Source: Oceanihabitans gracilariae (GTDB lineage Bacteria > Bacteroidota > Bacteroidia > Flavobacteriales > Flavobacteriaceae). From it: 64,000 nucleotides of DNA. Made by a program: the position numbers and the translations under genes. Below, piece after piece: positions 53,501 to 61,918 of this stretch (positions within the stretch are counted from its first letter, which is position 1; each line of letters begins with the position of its first letter). Under the pieces are notes generated by a model that searched no databases, was not told the origin of the DNA, and was given only the letters and a program-made list of their open reading frames with translations. The stretch covers positions 1,116,001-1,180,000 of the forward strand of contig NZ_JBHULM010000011.1 of NCBI RefSeq assembly GCF_042684485.1. The letters run 5' to 3'.

Positions 53501-56500
53501 ATCGATCCAAACCGCACCAGCTCCATAATATAGGTTACCACCATTACAATCTCCAAATTCAACCGTAAGTGTATAAGTGCCTCCATCAAATAAATCTGCA
53601 GTCATTGCAGTATTATCTTGTACGGTATTTGTACAAATATCGGAAGTGATATTATTTATTGAATTATTTTCACCTGTTAGTACAACGCTTTCTATTTCAG
53701 AATCACTACTAGACCATGATCCAGGATCACAGTACGCTAAACTTGGTGTGCAATTTACATTCACGCCAGAACTCCAGCTATTACCATTATTAGTAAATAC
53801 GGTATAGATATAGTTAGTGTCATTCGTAAGGTTTGTAATGCTTACAGAGGTGCCAGAGCCATTATAAACCACAAAACCAGAATCATATGCAGTGCCAGAG
53901 CCAAAGGCTGCATTGGCAGCATATGTACTACTATTTCCAGAAGGTGCAGTTGCTAATGCATTTGTAGAGGCTATAACTATGTAGTTATCTACACATCCTG
54001 TTGCAGCTGTCCAAGAGAGGTCTACACTGCCGTTTTCACAGTTTGCAGTAGCTAAAGCAGTTACGTTATTAGGGGTTACTTCTGTTATAATATGTGTGCC
54101 ACTAGCAAAAGCTGTTCCTGTTTTGTTTCCTGCAGTGAAGGTTAAATCCGCAGTGGTCATGGCATTAACTATTATGGTATTTCCATTTGTTGCTCCACAA
54201 GGGATATCTGCGGTTATAAAAATATAACCAGTGCTTCCGTTTGCTATGGTTTGTGAAAAACCAGTAACACTATGTGTTCCTGATCCTAAAGTTGTAGTTA
54301 TGGTTTGTAATGTAGTATCACTTCCTGCATTAAATGTCGCATCTGTAGAATAATACGCTGTAAAATTGGTGATATCTGCGTTTGTAGCAGAACCAGATGT
54401 GGTAAAATTAAAAGCGGTTAGTTCTGCTTGATAATTAGTTACTGCTAAATCAAAGGCATAAATAACTGTATTGGTCACACTTGCATCCGCTTGAATATTG
54501 GTAGCGGTGACTGCAGGGTTTGAAGAACTTAATACAATACTTGGTATATCGGTACCGTTTCCTTCTACGTTGAAGTTGTATGTACTTTCGTTGGCATCAT
54601 CATTTGTTATGGTTATGGTCGCTGTTTGTGTTCCAACGGAGGAAGGATCGAAGGAGACCGTAAATGTGGCACTAGAATTTGCCGCAATGGTAGCAGGGAA
54701 AGTTCCTATTGTGAAATCTCCTAAATTGGAAACGATACTAGAAATATTTAAAACTAAATCGCCAGTGTTTTCTATTGTAAATGTATGCACTTGTGCACCA
54801 CTTGAAATTAATACATCTCCAAAATCGGTGTCATCTGCCGTGTCTATTGCTGTGTTGCCATCTGGAATATCTGTTGCGTTTCCTTGAATGTTGATTTCTG
54901 GAGCAGGAATTGAACATTCGATAGCTGTTAATTCTACATTATCAATTCTCCAACTTTCAGCGTTGCTAGTTGAGGCGGATGTGTAAAGTAATCCTATATA
55001 AACGGAAGAACCACTTATTCCTGATAAATCAATAGTTTTTGTATCAATACCCCATGAACCACTAGAAGAAAGTTCATCTAATTCCCCTAAACTTGTCCAA
55101 GTTGCGCTACCTGTATTTGCAGCTGAAAAAGTACCATTGAAGTTTGTAGAATAAAATACTTCTACATTGTTTCCAGAATATTGTTCTTGATAGTCAATGA
55201 CTAAGCTTGCATTACTAAGATTGTCAAAATTGATGGCACTATTATAAATTAACCAATCTCTTTGGCCAGAACCACTACCATATCCATTAATTTGAGCATA
55301 TCCTCCAGAAACACTCCATGTTAATGGTCCTGTTTCACTTACTTCTGTGAAATTTCCGAAAGCAGAAAAGTTTTCATCTATAATTGTTGCGTTTACTGCA
55401 TCATCATCACTAACACTTAGTGTAGTTTCATTAATACTACCAACACTAGCGTTAGAACCGCCAGAAACATTTTGAATTTCAAAGGTATATGTGGCATCGT
55501 CTCCACAATTTGTGTTGTCTGTTATAGGAACAGTTACACATTGTTGTGCGCTACTATTTGCTGGAAAAGTAATAAGTTGTGTATAGGATGCTATATGCGT
55601 AGCTGTTGCAGAAGTCATTACCACATTTGAGGTTGTTGCTGTAGTACTAGGGTTGATTATGTCTACACAAATACTTACACTACCATCTGTTTCGGCGGCA
55701 GTATATGTAGTAGAAGCAAAGTTAATTTGTGTATCTGTTGATCCTGCAATAATGTTAATATCTAAATTTATGGTTACACCATAAGCTCCAGAATAACATG
55801 GGTCTGGAGTAGATTGACCCGAATCTGCAGTACCAATACGCATTTTGTGTTGGCCAAGCGCTGCAGTAGCATCTAAGGTGAAGTCTGTAGTTAATGTAGT
55901 AGGGTTGGCGTTTGTTGACTCTCCCGTAAATACTTTTTCTGTAGAGTTATCGAATATACCATCATCATTAAAATCTATCCAAATATGTGTGTCGTAACTG
56001 AAACCTGTTTCAAAAGTAATGGAAGAGGAAGTACTAGCTCCTTGTACTAAATCTGGTACAGCACCTGTGTATGTGTATTGTGTAACATCTGTAACAGGAA
56101 AAGTTGCCGAACCAACTGTTACAGAGCTTATTCCAGACCCATCATTCGAAGATGGAGTTGAATCACAATAGATAATATCTGTAACCTCACCACTTACATC
56201 AATTGTTGGAGGTGTTACACCAGAAGTTGTGTTGGTCATGGTAATTGTATCCGCATAAGAAGCTATGGTTAAACCAGCTTTTAATCTTACGTATATGGTA
56301 TTGGTATTGTTAGCCTCTGTATCTGTAAAACTGATAGTGGAGCTATAAGGTCCTGAAGCAGCAGTTGCTATTTCAAAGTTTGTAGGAGCAGTAATATCTA
56401 ATCCGGAGTCTAATAAAGTCCCTGTTACATCAAAGCTTTGTTCTGTAGATGGGCCATTACCTATTACATAATCTAGATCTGTAATGTTTGTTGGTGTTGC

Positions 56501-56983
56501 AGTTATTGTTGGTCCAGCTGGAGTGGAAGAAGTATAGGTTACTTCAAAACTATCTACATAAATTCTATTACTTGAACTACTGTCTCTTTGATAAAATTCT
56601 ACAATAGAAGCGCTTAATCCATCCATTGTATAGGTGGTACTTGCATTTAAATTAGAAACAAAAGTACCATCTTCGGTATAACCAGCAGGACCTGTAGTGC
56701 CTGATGCATAAACTACAACCTTTGTAATAATCACGTCTGTATTTTGTGTTATTTTAATGGAGCCACCTTTAGCGCTATTTTGGTATAATCTTAATTGATC
56801 ATTATTTATAGCAGGAGTAGCAGTTCCATTATTTTTGTGAGAAGTAAAACTAATATTAGCATCTAAAGTTCCAGAGGTTGATGCTCCAGAATCAGAAAAA
56901 TCATAAGTAACGGTTGTCTGCGCAAAACTAGATAAAATTGCGCATAGGAAGGCTAGTAAACTTAGGGCGTAGTTTTTAGTCAT
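50537..56983 (-). CDS. giant T9SS cargo protein, mosaic of adhesin-type domains
   Basis: A 2148-residue secreted protein. Rough order: signal peptide 1-21 (ends FAQ); beta domain 22-150; a repeat unit also found in the 727-residue paralogue 155-270 (YVIGNGPSTEQSFDVTG); GEVED 271-410; Calx-beta-like 416-528 (FASTTYTAAETDGSVSI); a MAM/choice-of-anchor-like domain 531-690; choice-of-anchor D 693-810; fibronectin III 968-1080; second GEVED 1083-1215 (VWIDWNQDGDFEDTDEQIG); IPT 1220-1310; lamin-tail 1324-1470; Ig-like 1480-1590; shared module 1600-2060; type A sorting domain 2070-2148. Calx-beta and GEVED Asp clusters could bind calcium. No enzyme active site is seen; the likely role is adhesion at the cell surface. 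Confidence 0.88.
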   Translation of the reverse strand: MTKNYALSLLAFLCAILSSFAQTTVTYDFSDSGASTSGTLDANISFTSHKNNGTATPAINNDQLRLYQNSAKGGSIKITQNTDVIITKVVVYASGTTGPAGYTEDGTFVSNLNASTTYTMDGLSASIVEFYQRDSSSSNRIYVDSFEVTYTSSTPAGPTITATPTNITDLDYVIGNGPSTEQSFDVTGTLLDSGLDITAPTNFEIATAASGPYSSTISFTDTEANNTNTIYVRLKAGLTIASYADTITMTNTTSGVTPPTIDVSGEVTDIIYCDSTPSSNDGSGISSVTVGSATFPVTDVTQYTYTGAVPDLVQGASTSSSITFETGFSYDTHIWIDFNDDGIFDNSTEKVFTGESTNANPTTLTTDFTLDATAALGQHKMRIGTADSGQSTPDPCYSGAYGVTINLDINIIAGSTDTQINFASTTYTAAETDGSVSICVDIINPSTTATTSNVVMTSATATHIASYTQLITFPANSSAQQCVTVPITDNTNCGDDATYTFEIQNVSGGSNASVGSINETTLSVSDDDAVNATIIDENFSAFGNFTEVSETGPLTWSVSGGYAQINGYGSGSGQRDWLIYNSAINFDNLSNASLVIDYQEQYSGNNVEVFYSTNFNGTFSAANTGSATWTSLGELDELSSSGSWGIDTKTIDLSGISGSSVYIGLLYTSASTSNAESWRIDNVELTAIECSIPAPEINIQGNATDIPDGNTAIDTADDTDFGDVLISSGAQVHTFTIENTGDLVLNISSIVSNLGDFTIGTFPATIAANSSATFTVSFDPSSVGTQTATITITNDDANESTYNFNVEGNGTDIPSIVLSSSNPAVTATNIQADASVTNTVIYAFDLAVTNYQAELTAFNFTTSGSATNADITNFTAYYSTDATFNAGSDTTLQTITTTLGSGTHSVTGFSQTIANGSTGYIFITADIPCGATNGNTIIVNAMTTADLTFTAGNKTGTAFASGTHIITEVTPNNVTALATANCENGSVDLSWTAATGCVDNYIVIASTNALATAPSGNSSTYAANAAFGSGTAYDSGFVVYNGSGTSVSITNLTNDTNYIYTVFTNNGNSWSSGVNVNCTPSLAYCDPGSWSSSDSEIESVVLTGENNSINNITSDICTNTVQDNTAMTADLFDGGTYTLTVEFGDCNGGNLYYGAGAVWIDWNQDGDFEDTDEQIGTYDIQGGGANEFHAFTINVPSGQTIGNYRMRIVQDEYGTEASIDPCTSPGYGAIADYTIEVIPSCTPTHSFTSMLPTTGPEETEITVTGTGFTASTTANFGGVTATVDFVNATTLIVHVPAGATTNNLTLTEAGCNLHADIFTVLEAGGTCYGPTNFTDLIISEVYDSESNNVWYMELYNPTENPIDLSTYAIERYSEQANSGAGGVTRIIPLSGTLAPHTVYTMNLGTSTSTCTSITYDVTESGGGINASDSMHLTNNGIIIDTVDAPSGDGYSILRDPTATGPTATFNAGDWTTNTTESCSDLGIFSSAAITNAPLVSSITNTSDCAVLDFSVNATEGDTDTSGDLTYQWYYNDGTNDSWIAVTSISPAGYTILGEDGDNLLIEGDTNSLNNLTNYQFYCEVTEAGTCINISNAEKTEASASTWNGTNWSNSAPDLNTVAIIDGDYDTSIHGSFSACTLIINSGNTLTVTSNEYAEVYFEVTNNGTFNIQNSGSLVQIDNDAVNSGNISMQRTASIRKMDYIYWSSPVDGFNTNNISPASPTSRIYSWSPTVNNGNGSQGNWISAANTAMTPGVGYIVRGPNSYGTTATDYTATFNNGVPLNGIITPTVSRGSNPAGYDTNDDDWNLLGNPYPSAISAIDFLTLNTNLEGYINIWTHGTLPSTSISDPYYYDFAANYDENDYLTYNSAGSSAGPGTFNGDIAAAQSFMVNMVDGATASETVTFNNSLRDISLNNSEFYRTANTEKHRIWLDLVPEGQPARRILVGYVENATMQVDRMYDAQSELDSNKNFYSVIDNEAYKIQGRALPFNDSDVIPLGINATSASNYTIALFAVDGLFENNEQNIYLKDNILGHIHHLNNAPYTFALDEGTHNNRFEIVFNNNSLSIEENQYNNSLTIVEQQDGSVQFSTGKDLQIKNVKIYDVLGRLLYNLNGNNSTENYMLDNLSQATYVAKVTLSNNTVITKKAVKRK

Positions 56984-57454
56984 AGGGAAAAAAATTTAAT
57001 TATGTTTGATGCTAAAGCAGCAAAACAAGCATGCAATTTAAGTTAAAATGTATATAAATGTAGGGTTTAGTGCTATTTTTTTGTTACCTAATGGTTAATT
57101 TTTAAGAGTTTATACATTTTTTAGTTGCAGTTGTAAAACAGAAATACAATGTTAAGTTTTTGTTTATAAGTTTGTTAGTGTTTCTTGGTGTTTCCTTTTT
57201 TTGCAAAATTTGCATTTATTGAAGTTTTATTTTTTTAACATACAGCCATGTGTTTTGTTGTTTATTTTGCAACGTTTAAGTTAAAATTTAGCTAATTCTA
57301 GTCTTTTTTGTATAAAATTATAAGCTAGTTGCTTTGTTTATGATAAAAGATTTATTTTCGTTTTACTAACTAATAGCACACTCAGGTAAGTTTACTAAAC
57401 GGTGAGTTTATTTTTTTGCTTACTTAATTTAATTCTATAATTGTTTTCAACCCT
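56984..57454. other. 471-base AT-rich non-coding gap
   Basis: This holds the divergent control regions of the 2148-residue cargo gene and recX. It is strongly T-rich on the plus strand, with no frame longer than a few dozen codons. A perfect palindrome TGCAAA-A-TTTGCA lies at 57202-57214. A near-promoter TTTG ... TATTTTCG (57335-57360 region) points towards recX. No RNA gene could be recognised. Confidence 0.5.
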
Positions 57455-57928
57455 ATGCATACTCAAAAAACGTATTCTTTAGACGAGGCGCAAAAAAAAC
57501 TAGAACACTATTGTGCTTACCAAGAGCGTTGCCATAAAGAAGTAGTTGAAAAGTTGAGAAATATGCGTATGATTCCAGATGCTATAGATGTAATTGTGGT
57601 GCACTTGATACAGAACAACTTTTTAAACGAAGAGCGTTTTGCTAAAGCTTTTGTGCTTGGAAAATTTAGAATTAAAAAATGGGGAAAAAACAGATTAAAA
57701 CAAGAGCTTAAAAGGAAGGATATTAGCAAAGTCATTATAGATATTGCCTTGAAAGAGATAGAAGCAGATGATTATTTAGAAACCTTTCATGCATTGGCAG
57801 AAAAAAAAGTAGAAAGTATAAGAGAAACCAATAGCTTTAAGAAGAAAAAGAAACTAGCAGACTACCTGCTTTATCGAGGCTGGGAGAGTCCTTTGGTTTA
57901 TGATGCTGTAAACCGTTTAATACAATAA
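57455..57928 (+). CDS. recX: regulatory protein RecX
   Basis: RecX binds and modulates RecA filaments. The 157-residue protein is built of three-helix repeats: YSLDEAQKKLEHYCAYQERCHKEVVEKL (about 8-36), LIQNNFLNEERFAKAFVLGKFRIKKWGKNRLKQELKRKDI (about 50-90) and the last about 95-155, with YLLYRGWESPLVYDAVNRLI at the end. The length is typical. There is no recA next to it; it lies alone between two T9SS cargo genes of opposite orientation. Confidence 0.93.
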   Translation: MHTQKTYSLDEAQKKLEHYCAYQERCHKEVVEKLRNMRMIPDAIDVIVVHLIQNNFLNEERFAKAFVLGKFRIKKWGKNRLKQELKRKDISKVIIDIALKEIEADDYLETFHALAEKKVESIRETNSFKKKKKLADYLLYRGWESPLVYDAVNRLIQ

Positions 57929-57960
57929 GCCTTAAAATAATTAATATTTTAAGGCTTATT
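57924..57960. terminator. bidirectional hairpin overlapping the recX stop
   Basis: A perfect 16-base stem, AATAAGCCTTAAAATA / TATTTTAAGGCTTATT, loop ATTAA. The stop codon TAA (57926-57928) is inside the 5' arm. It lies between convergent recX and the 727-residue cargo gene; T-runs after the stem are poor. Confidence 0.65.
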
Positions 57961-57983
57961 TAGTACTAAAAAACGTTTTTATT

Positions 57984-60167
57984 TTAGATACGTTTTACCA
58001 ATTTTTTGGTAATTACTTTATTATTGTTTACCAGTACTTTTACAAAATAAGTACCCACTGCTAAAGCGCTACTGTTTATAGTAACTGTTGAAGTTTCATT
58101 AGCTGTTGTTGTGTTTGTTAATTGACCTAAAGTATTGTAAAGTTCTACACTATTAATAGTATTTCCTTGGTCAACTTTGCACTGAATTTCTGTATTATTA
58201 ATTTCTATAATACTAAGTTGGTCTTGTAAAACATTTGTATTTGTAGTTAGTGTTTCTGAAGTAAATACTATTTCAAATCGAGAAGTAAATTGTCCAGAAG
58301 TAGCACTAAATGTGTAGTCAGATCCTGTTAAATCATGTGTAGTATTTAAAAGGTTATCTTTTAAAAACACAGTGTTATTGTTTAAAAAGTCTCCTTCTTT
58401 TCTAGCAATACTAATCGTGTACTGTGTATTGTTGCTAATAGAAGTTTCAAAACCTAAAGAAATACTTTCATTACTATTTAAATTACCAGGATTTTTACTT
58501 TGAATGGCATATTTTTTATCTGTTTGTTCTGCAATAGTTGTATAAATTACAGCAGCACAACCAGCAGAAAAATTTCTAACAGCATCGTAATAATTTCCGT
58601 CATCACTATCTGTAGCACCATCTACATATGCAATTAAAGTTTGGTTAAACACGCCTTCATCATTTGTAAGGTTTACCCATATTTTATTTGTTTCTACAGG
58701 GTTAGCATCTCTAAAAAATTGCGAATTACTGCTTGCATCTGTAACACGCATTACGTTGGTAAAAGTAACATTATCATTAGTTAAACCTTGAATAAAAAAA
58801 CCTTGTCCTGACGGAATATAATTATTAGGTATTTCACGTGAAGCACCAGCAACACCACCACTTCCGTTTATAATAACATAATCATCTGTGCTAAAATTTA
58901 AGGGCTGATTACCATTATTACCTTGACTAGGCGGTGTAGCATGTGACCATAAATACACTGCTTTTCCAACAATGCCATCGTTTTGAGCAAAAAATTCTTC
59001 AATATTAATAGCAGAAGGGTAAGGATTACCAATAAAATTCCAATCTAAATCGCCATTGTCTCCATTGTAATAAACAGGTGTTGTAATGGTTCCTGTGTTA
59101 AAAGGTCCAGTAAATGTATAAGTGTATGAGTTGCCAGCAACAAAACCAGAATTAGAATGTGTTGCAGCGTAACCAACACCAGGTTGTAAAACTGTAGATC
59201 CAGAAAGAGCAGCCCAATCATCACCATTATCATCAATATCATCATGGCCAGATGTATAGGTGTCTGTATTGAATATTTCTGCAAGTTCATCTAGATAATT
59301 TTGTGCATTAAACCAGTAGCGCATACTTGGGTGTGCACCAGCAAGTGCAGTATTTGCAGTAGCGCCATGAACAGGAGAACTCCAATAGGTGTAATCATAC
59401 CATTTATTTAAAATAGAAGTTTCTTTATTAACTCTAGAAGTACCACCTGTATTTAGGGTAAATGTACCTAAGTCATCTACTTGTACAAAAGATCCTTTAG
59501 ATGCTACATCAAGCGTACCATTAACGATAACGTCTTTTTCAACTTTTAAATAGGTATTATCTGCTACAGTAGCTGTTTTATTGGCTGTAATAATTAAAGA
59601 CCAAGCCTCTAAGTTTCCGTGTGTAGCGGTATCATAATCGTCATTTAATATGGCTGTGGTTTCTAATGTTGGTGTACCATTAGTCCATGTGCTACTGCTC
59701 CAAGAGGTTTCTTTTCTGGTAACTTCTCCAGAGACAGATATGGTGTAGTTTACTGTAGGATAGGTAACATTATCAATGGTAATTTCGGGAGCATTAACAC
59801 TAATATTATCAATATAGGTGCCAATAATTAAGTAGTTTTTTAATCGAACATAAACAGCTACCGAGCCTGAAGCTATTTGATTACCAGGAATTATTATTTG
59901 ATCTTCAAAGTCTGTACTCGTAGAAGTAGATACTTCATATCCTGTTGGAGCTGTTACTGTATAAGGCCTTTCTAAGTTTGAAGCGTCCTCTATGTTAAAC
60001 GTTTGATTAGTAGATGGTCCGTTATAAACTACATAAGTAAAGTTCGTTAAATTTGCTTCTGGTGGAGTGAATGTTGTGGTTAAATTGTTGCTAGTCTTAT
60101 TGTAATTTGCATAGGTAGAAATAGTAAATAGGGCTGCAACAAAAAAACAGTGTAGGAATGTTTTCAT
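57984..60167 (-). CDS. T9SS cargo protein, short paralogue
   Basis: A 727-residue secreted protein. It has an N-terminal signal sequence (about 1-20), a repeat unit at about 37-148 similar to residues 155-270 of the 2148-residue protein (TYVVYNGPSTNQTFNIED, VYVRLKNYLIIGTY), the shared module at 155-650 (DYTYWSSPV, DDIDDNGDDW, WNFIGNPYPSAINIEEF, IPSGQGFFI, KIWVNLTNDEGVFNQTLIAYV) and the type A sorting domain 655-727 ending ITKKLVKRI. In effect it is the minimal form of the two giant neighbours. Its function is unknown; the shared module has no catalytic motif that I can recognise and may be a structural or binding domain. Confidence 0.87.
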   Translation of the reverse strand: MKTFLHCFFVAALFTISTYANYNKTSNNLTTTFTPPEANLTNFTYVVYNGPSTNQTFNIEDASNLERPYTVTAPTGYEVSTSTSTDFEDQIIIPGNQIASGSVAVYVRLKNYLIIGTYIDNISVNAPEITIDNVTYPTVNYTISVSGEVTRKETSWSSSTWTNGTPTLETTAILNDDYDTATHGNLEAWSLIITANKTATVADNTYLKVEKDVIVNGTLDVASKGSFVQVDDLGTFTLNTGGTSRVNKETSILNKWYDYTYWSSPVHGATANTALAGAHPSMRYWFNAQNYLDELAEIFNTDTYTSGHDDIDDNGDDWAALSGSTVLQPGVGYAATHSNSGFVAGNSYTYTFTGPFNTGTITTPVYYNGDNGDLDWNFIGNPYPSAINIEEFFAQNDGIVGKAVYLWSHATPPSQGNNGNQPLNFSTDDYVIINGSGGVAGASREIPNNYIPSGQGFFIQGLTNDNVTFTNVMRVTDASSNSQFFRDANPVETNKIWVNLTNDEGVFNQTLIAYVDGATDSDDGNYYDAVRNFSAGCAAVIYTTIAEQTDKKYAIQSKNPGNLNSNESISLGFETSISNNTQYTISIARKEGDFLNNNTVFLKDNLLNTTHDLTGSDYTFSATSGQFTSRFEIVFTSETLTTNTNVLQDQLSIIEINNTEIQCKVDQGNTINSVELYNTLGQLTNTTTANETSTVTINSSALAVGTYFVKVLVNNNKVITKKLVKRI

Positions 60168-60304
60168 GTTAGTAGGTTTTTGGGGTACTTAATAATATCA
60201 AATTTCGAATAAATAATTCTCTAATCCACGAAATACATCTTTTTTTCGATGAAATGCACGTTTTTTTTTATTTTAAACCCTAATTTTTAAAAATGAAGCA
60301 TAAA

Positions 60305-60330
60305 AAAAGAGCATAAACCTATGCTCTTTT
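60305..60330 (-). terminator. intrinsic terminator of the barrel-protein gene
   Basis: Stem AAAAGAGCAT / ATGCTCTTTT with a 6-base loop; seven T residues follow on the minus strand. Confidence 0.85.
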
Positions 60331-60350
60331 GTGTTGTAGTAGATGTTTTC

Positions 60351-60881
60351 TTACAAGTTAAAAACAATCCCTGCGTTTACTGTAAATTGGTTGTGTAATT
60401 TTTCTGAAGGATCTAAATCTCCAGTATCATATTTAGCAAGAGGTACATTTAACTCTGTGAACACACCAAAGCCATCTGAAAAGAAATAACGAGCACCTAA
60501 GTGAGTACCAAAATTCTTTAAACCAAGGTGTAAACCAGGATATAAATCAAAAGCATCATCAATATTTATAACGTTTCCAATATTTGCATTAAAACGTGCT
60601 GAAATATCAAATCTATCTAAAAAATTAGCTTTTTCTGATACTGTAACTCCGTTTGCTTTTATATCATTTTTCAAACTGCTTGGAATTCCTAAAGCATAGC
60701 TAGAGGCAACACCTATAGAAAAGTTTTCTCCTAATCCATAATCATAACTAGCAAAAATACTGGTGGCATTGTCTTGAAAATTAGCACCAATTTGTACTTT
60801 TTGGTCTCCGTTTCCAGAAAAAGATTGTGCGTGTAAAAAGCTAACACTTAGTAAAGTGATGAATAATAAGATATTTTTCAT
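60351..60881 (-). CDS. small outer-membrane barrel-like protein
   Basis: A 176-residue exported protein: signal peptide ending LHAQ (residue 18-19), then alternating beta strands typical of an 8-stranded barrel (KVQIGANFQD, FSIGVASSYALG, LHLGLKNFGTHLGARYFF, GVFTELNVPL) and an aromatic last residue pair (GIVFNL). From memory the family may be the one listed as DUF6646; function unknown. It is 33 bases downstream of the cupin gene on the same strand and ends at its own terminator, so cupin and barrel protein probably share a transcript. Confidence 0.7.
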   Translation of the reverse strand: MKNILLFITLLSVSFLHAQSFSGNGDQKVQIGANFQDNATSIFASYDYGLGENFSIGVASSYALGIPSSLKNDIKANGVTVSEKANFLDRFDISARFNANIGNVINIDDAFDLYPGLHLGLKNFGTHLGARYFFSDGFGVFTELNVPLAKYDTGDLDPSEKLHNQFTVNAGIVFNL

Positions 60882-60914
60882 TTATAAATTTTTAGTATTA
60901 AAAAGGTGGTAAAA

Positions 60915-61778
60915 TTAGCTAAAATTTTTATTAGTTCTAGTAATTGCTTGTTTGTTTTTATAGTCTATCCAGTTTTGGCCTTTCATTTTTCGCATTAAAT
61001 TATCAAAATGCCTCATGATAACAATATTATATATTGCTTTGCTAAGGTTTTTTGGGTTTCTAGCAATAGCACGTAAACTCATAGAAAATCCTGGAGTTAT
61101 GTATTTCATGTAGTGCCAATAACCTTCTGGCATATATAAAACTTCGCCATGTTTAAGTTCTGTAGTATAGCCTTTTGCGTGTTGTAGTGCTGGCCATTTT
61201 TTAAAGTCTGGATTAGAAAAATCAATATCTTCTCTAACAATTAAAGAATGCGGAATTTTATATAAGTACTTATTTTGTTTTTGGTTAAACAAGATGCATT
61301 GTTTGGTGCCTTGAAAGTGAAAGTGGAAAATATTAGCTAAATCGATATCATAATGCATGAATGTATGCGAATCTTTTCCGCCAAAGAAAAGCATTGGTAA
61401 GCCTTTCATGAGTTTTAAACCAAAATCTGGAAATTTAAAATCTTTTTGAAGTTGAGGTACTTCTTTTAAAATATTCCAAAGAAAAATTCTGTACTTGGTA
61501 GGTTGGGTTTTAAGTAAGTCTACATAATCACTCATTTTCATGGTGGCATGTGCTTGGTTAAAACCGTCTTTGTAATCTACAGGTCTATCATCATAGAGAG
61601 GTACTTTTTTATCTCCTGCAACCTGTTTTATATAATCTAAATTCCATTTGGTATATGCAGGCCAATCTTCTATGCAACGCTCTATAACCACAGGTTTTTG
61701 AGGTTTAAAATAGTGTTTTATAAAATCCTCTTTAGTAATGGTTTTTACTCGAGGTATGTCTTGAAGATTGAGTTTCAA
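60915..61778 (-). CDS. cupin/JmjC-like Fe(II) 2-oxoglutarate oxygenase
   Basis: A 287-residue cytosolic protein of the cupin_8 (JmjC-like) group. The N-terminal FIKHYFKPQKPVVIERCIEDWPAY is family-typical. The metal triad is present: His142 and Asp144 in HYDID, His222 in EGYWHYM. FHFHFQGTKQCILF and HGEVLYMPEGYWH mark the barrel core. Members hydroxylate side chains of proteins or RNA, using iron, oxygen and 2-oxoglutarate; the target cannot be predicted. The C-terminus is basic (KNKQAITRTNKNFS). Confidence 0.88.
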   Translation of the reverse strand: MKLNLQDIPRVKTITKEDFIKHYFKPQKPVVIERCIEDWPAYTKWNLDYIKQVAGDKKVPLYDDRPVDYKDGFNQAHATMKMSDYVDLLKTQPTKYRIFLWNILKEVPQLQKDFKFPDFGLKLMKGLPMLFFGGKDSHTFMHYDIDLANIFHFHFQGTKQCILFNQKQNKYLYKIPHSLIVREDIDFSNPDFKKWPALQHAKGYTTELKHGEVLYMPEGYWHYMKYITPGFSMSLRAIARNPKNLSKAIYNIVIMRHFDNLMRKMKGQNWIDYKNKQAITRTNKNFS

Positions 61779-61918
61779 TATAATGGGTTTAAAAAGCCAA
61801 AGTTACTAAAACCAAAGTAATCTGATATTCTTTTTAAAAAATACCATTATAATATACTCTCCTCTTTTTTTTAAGAGGAGAGGTGTTATGTTTTATATAG
61901 AAAAAGAAGTTTTGTGGT

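Noticed and set aside
44554..56983. Plus-strand frames of 60-130 codons within the two giant cargo genes
   Set aside because: They are antisense to repetitive Thr/Ser/Asn-rich coding DNA, which yields many chance open frames.
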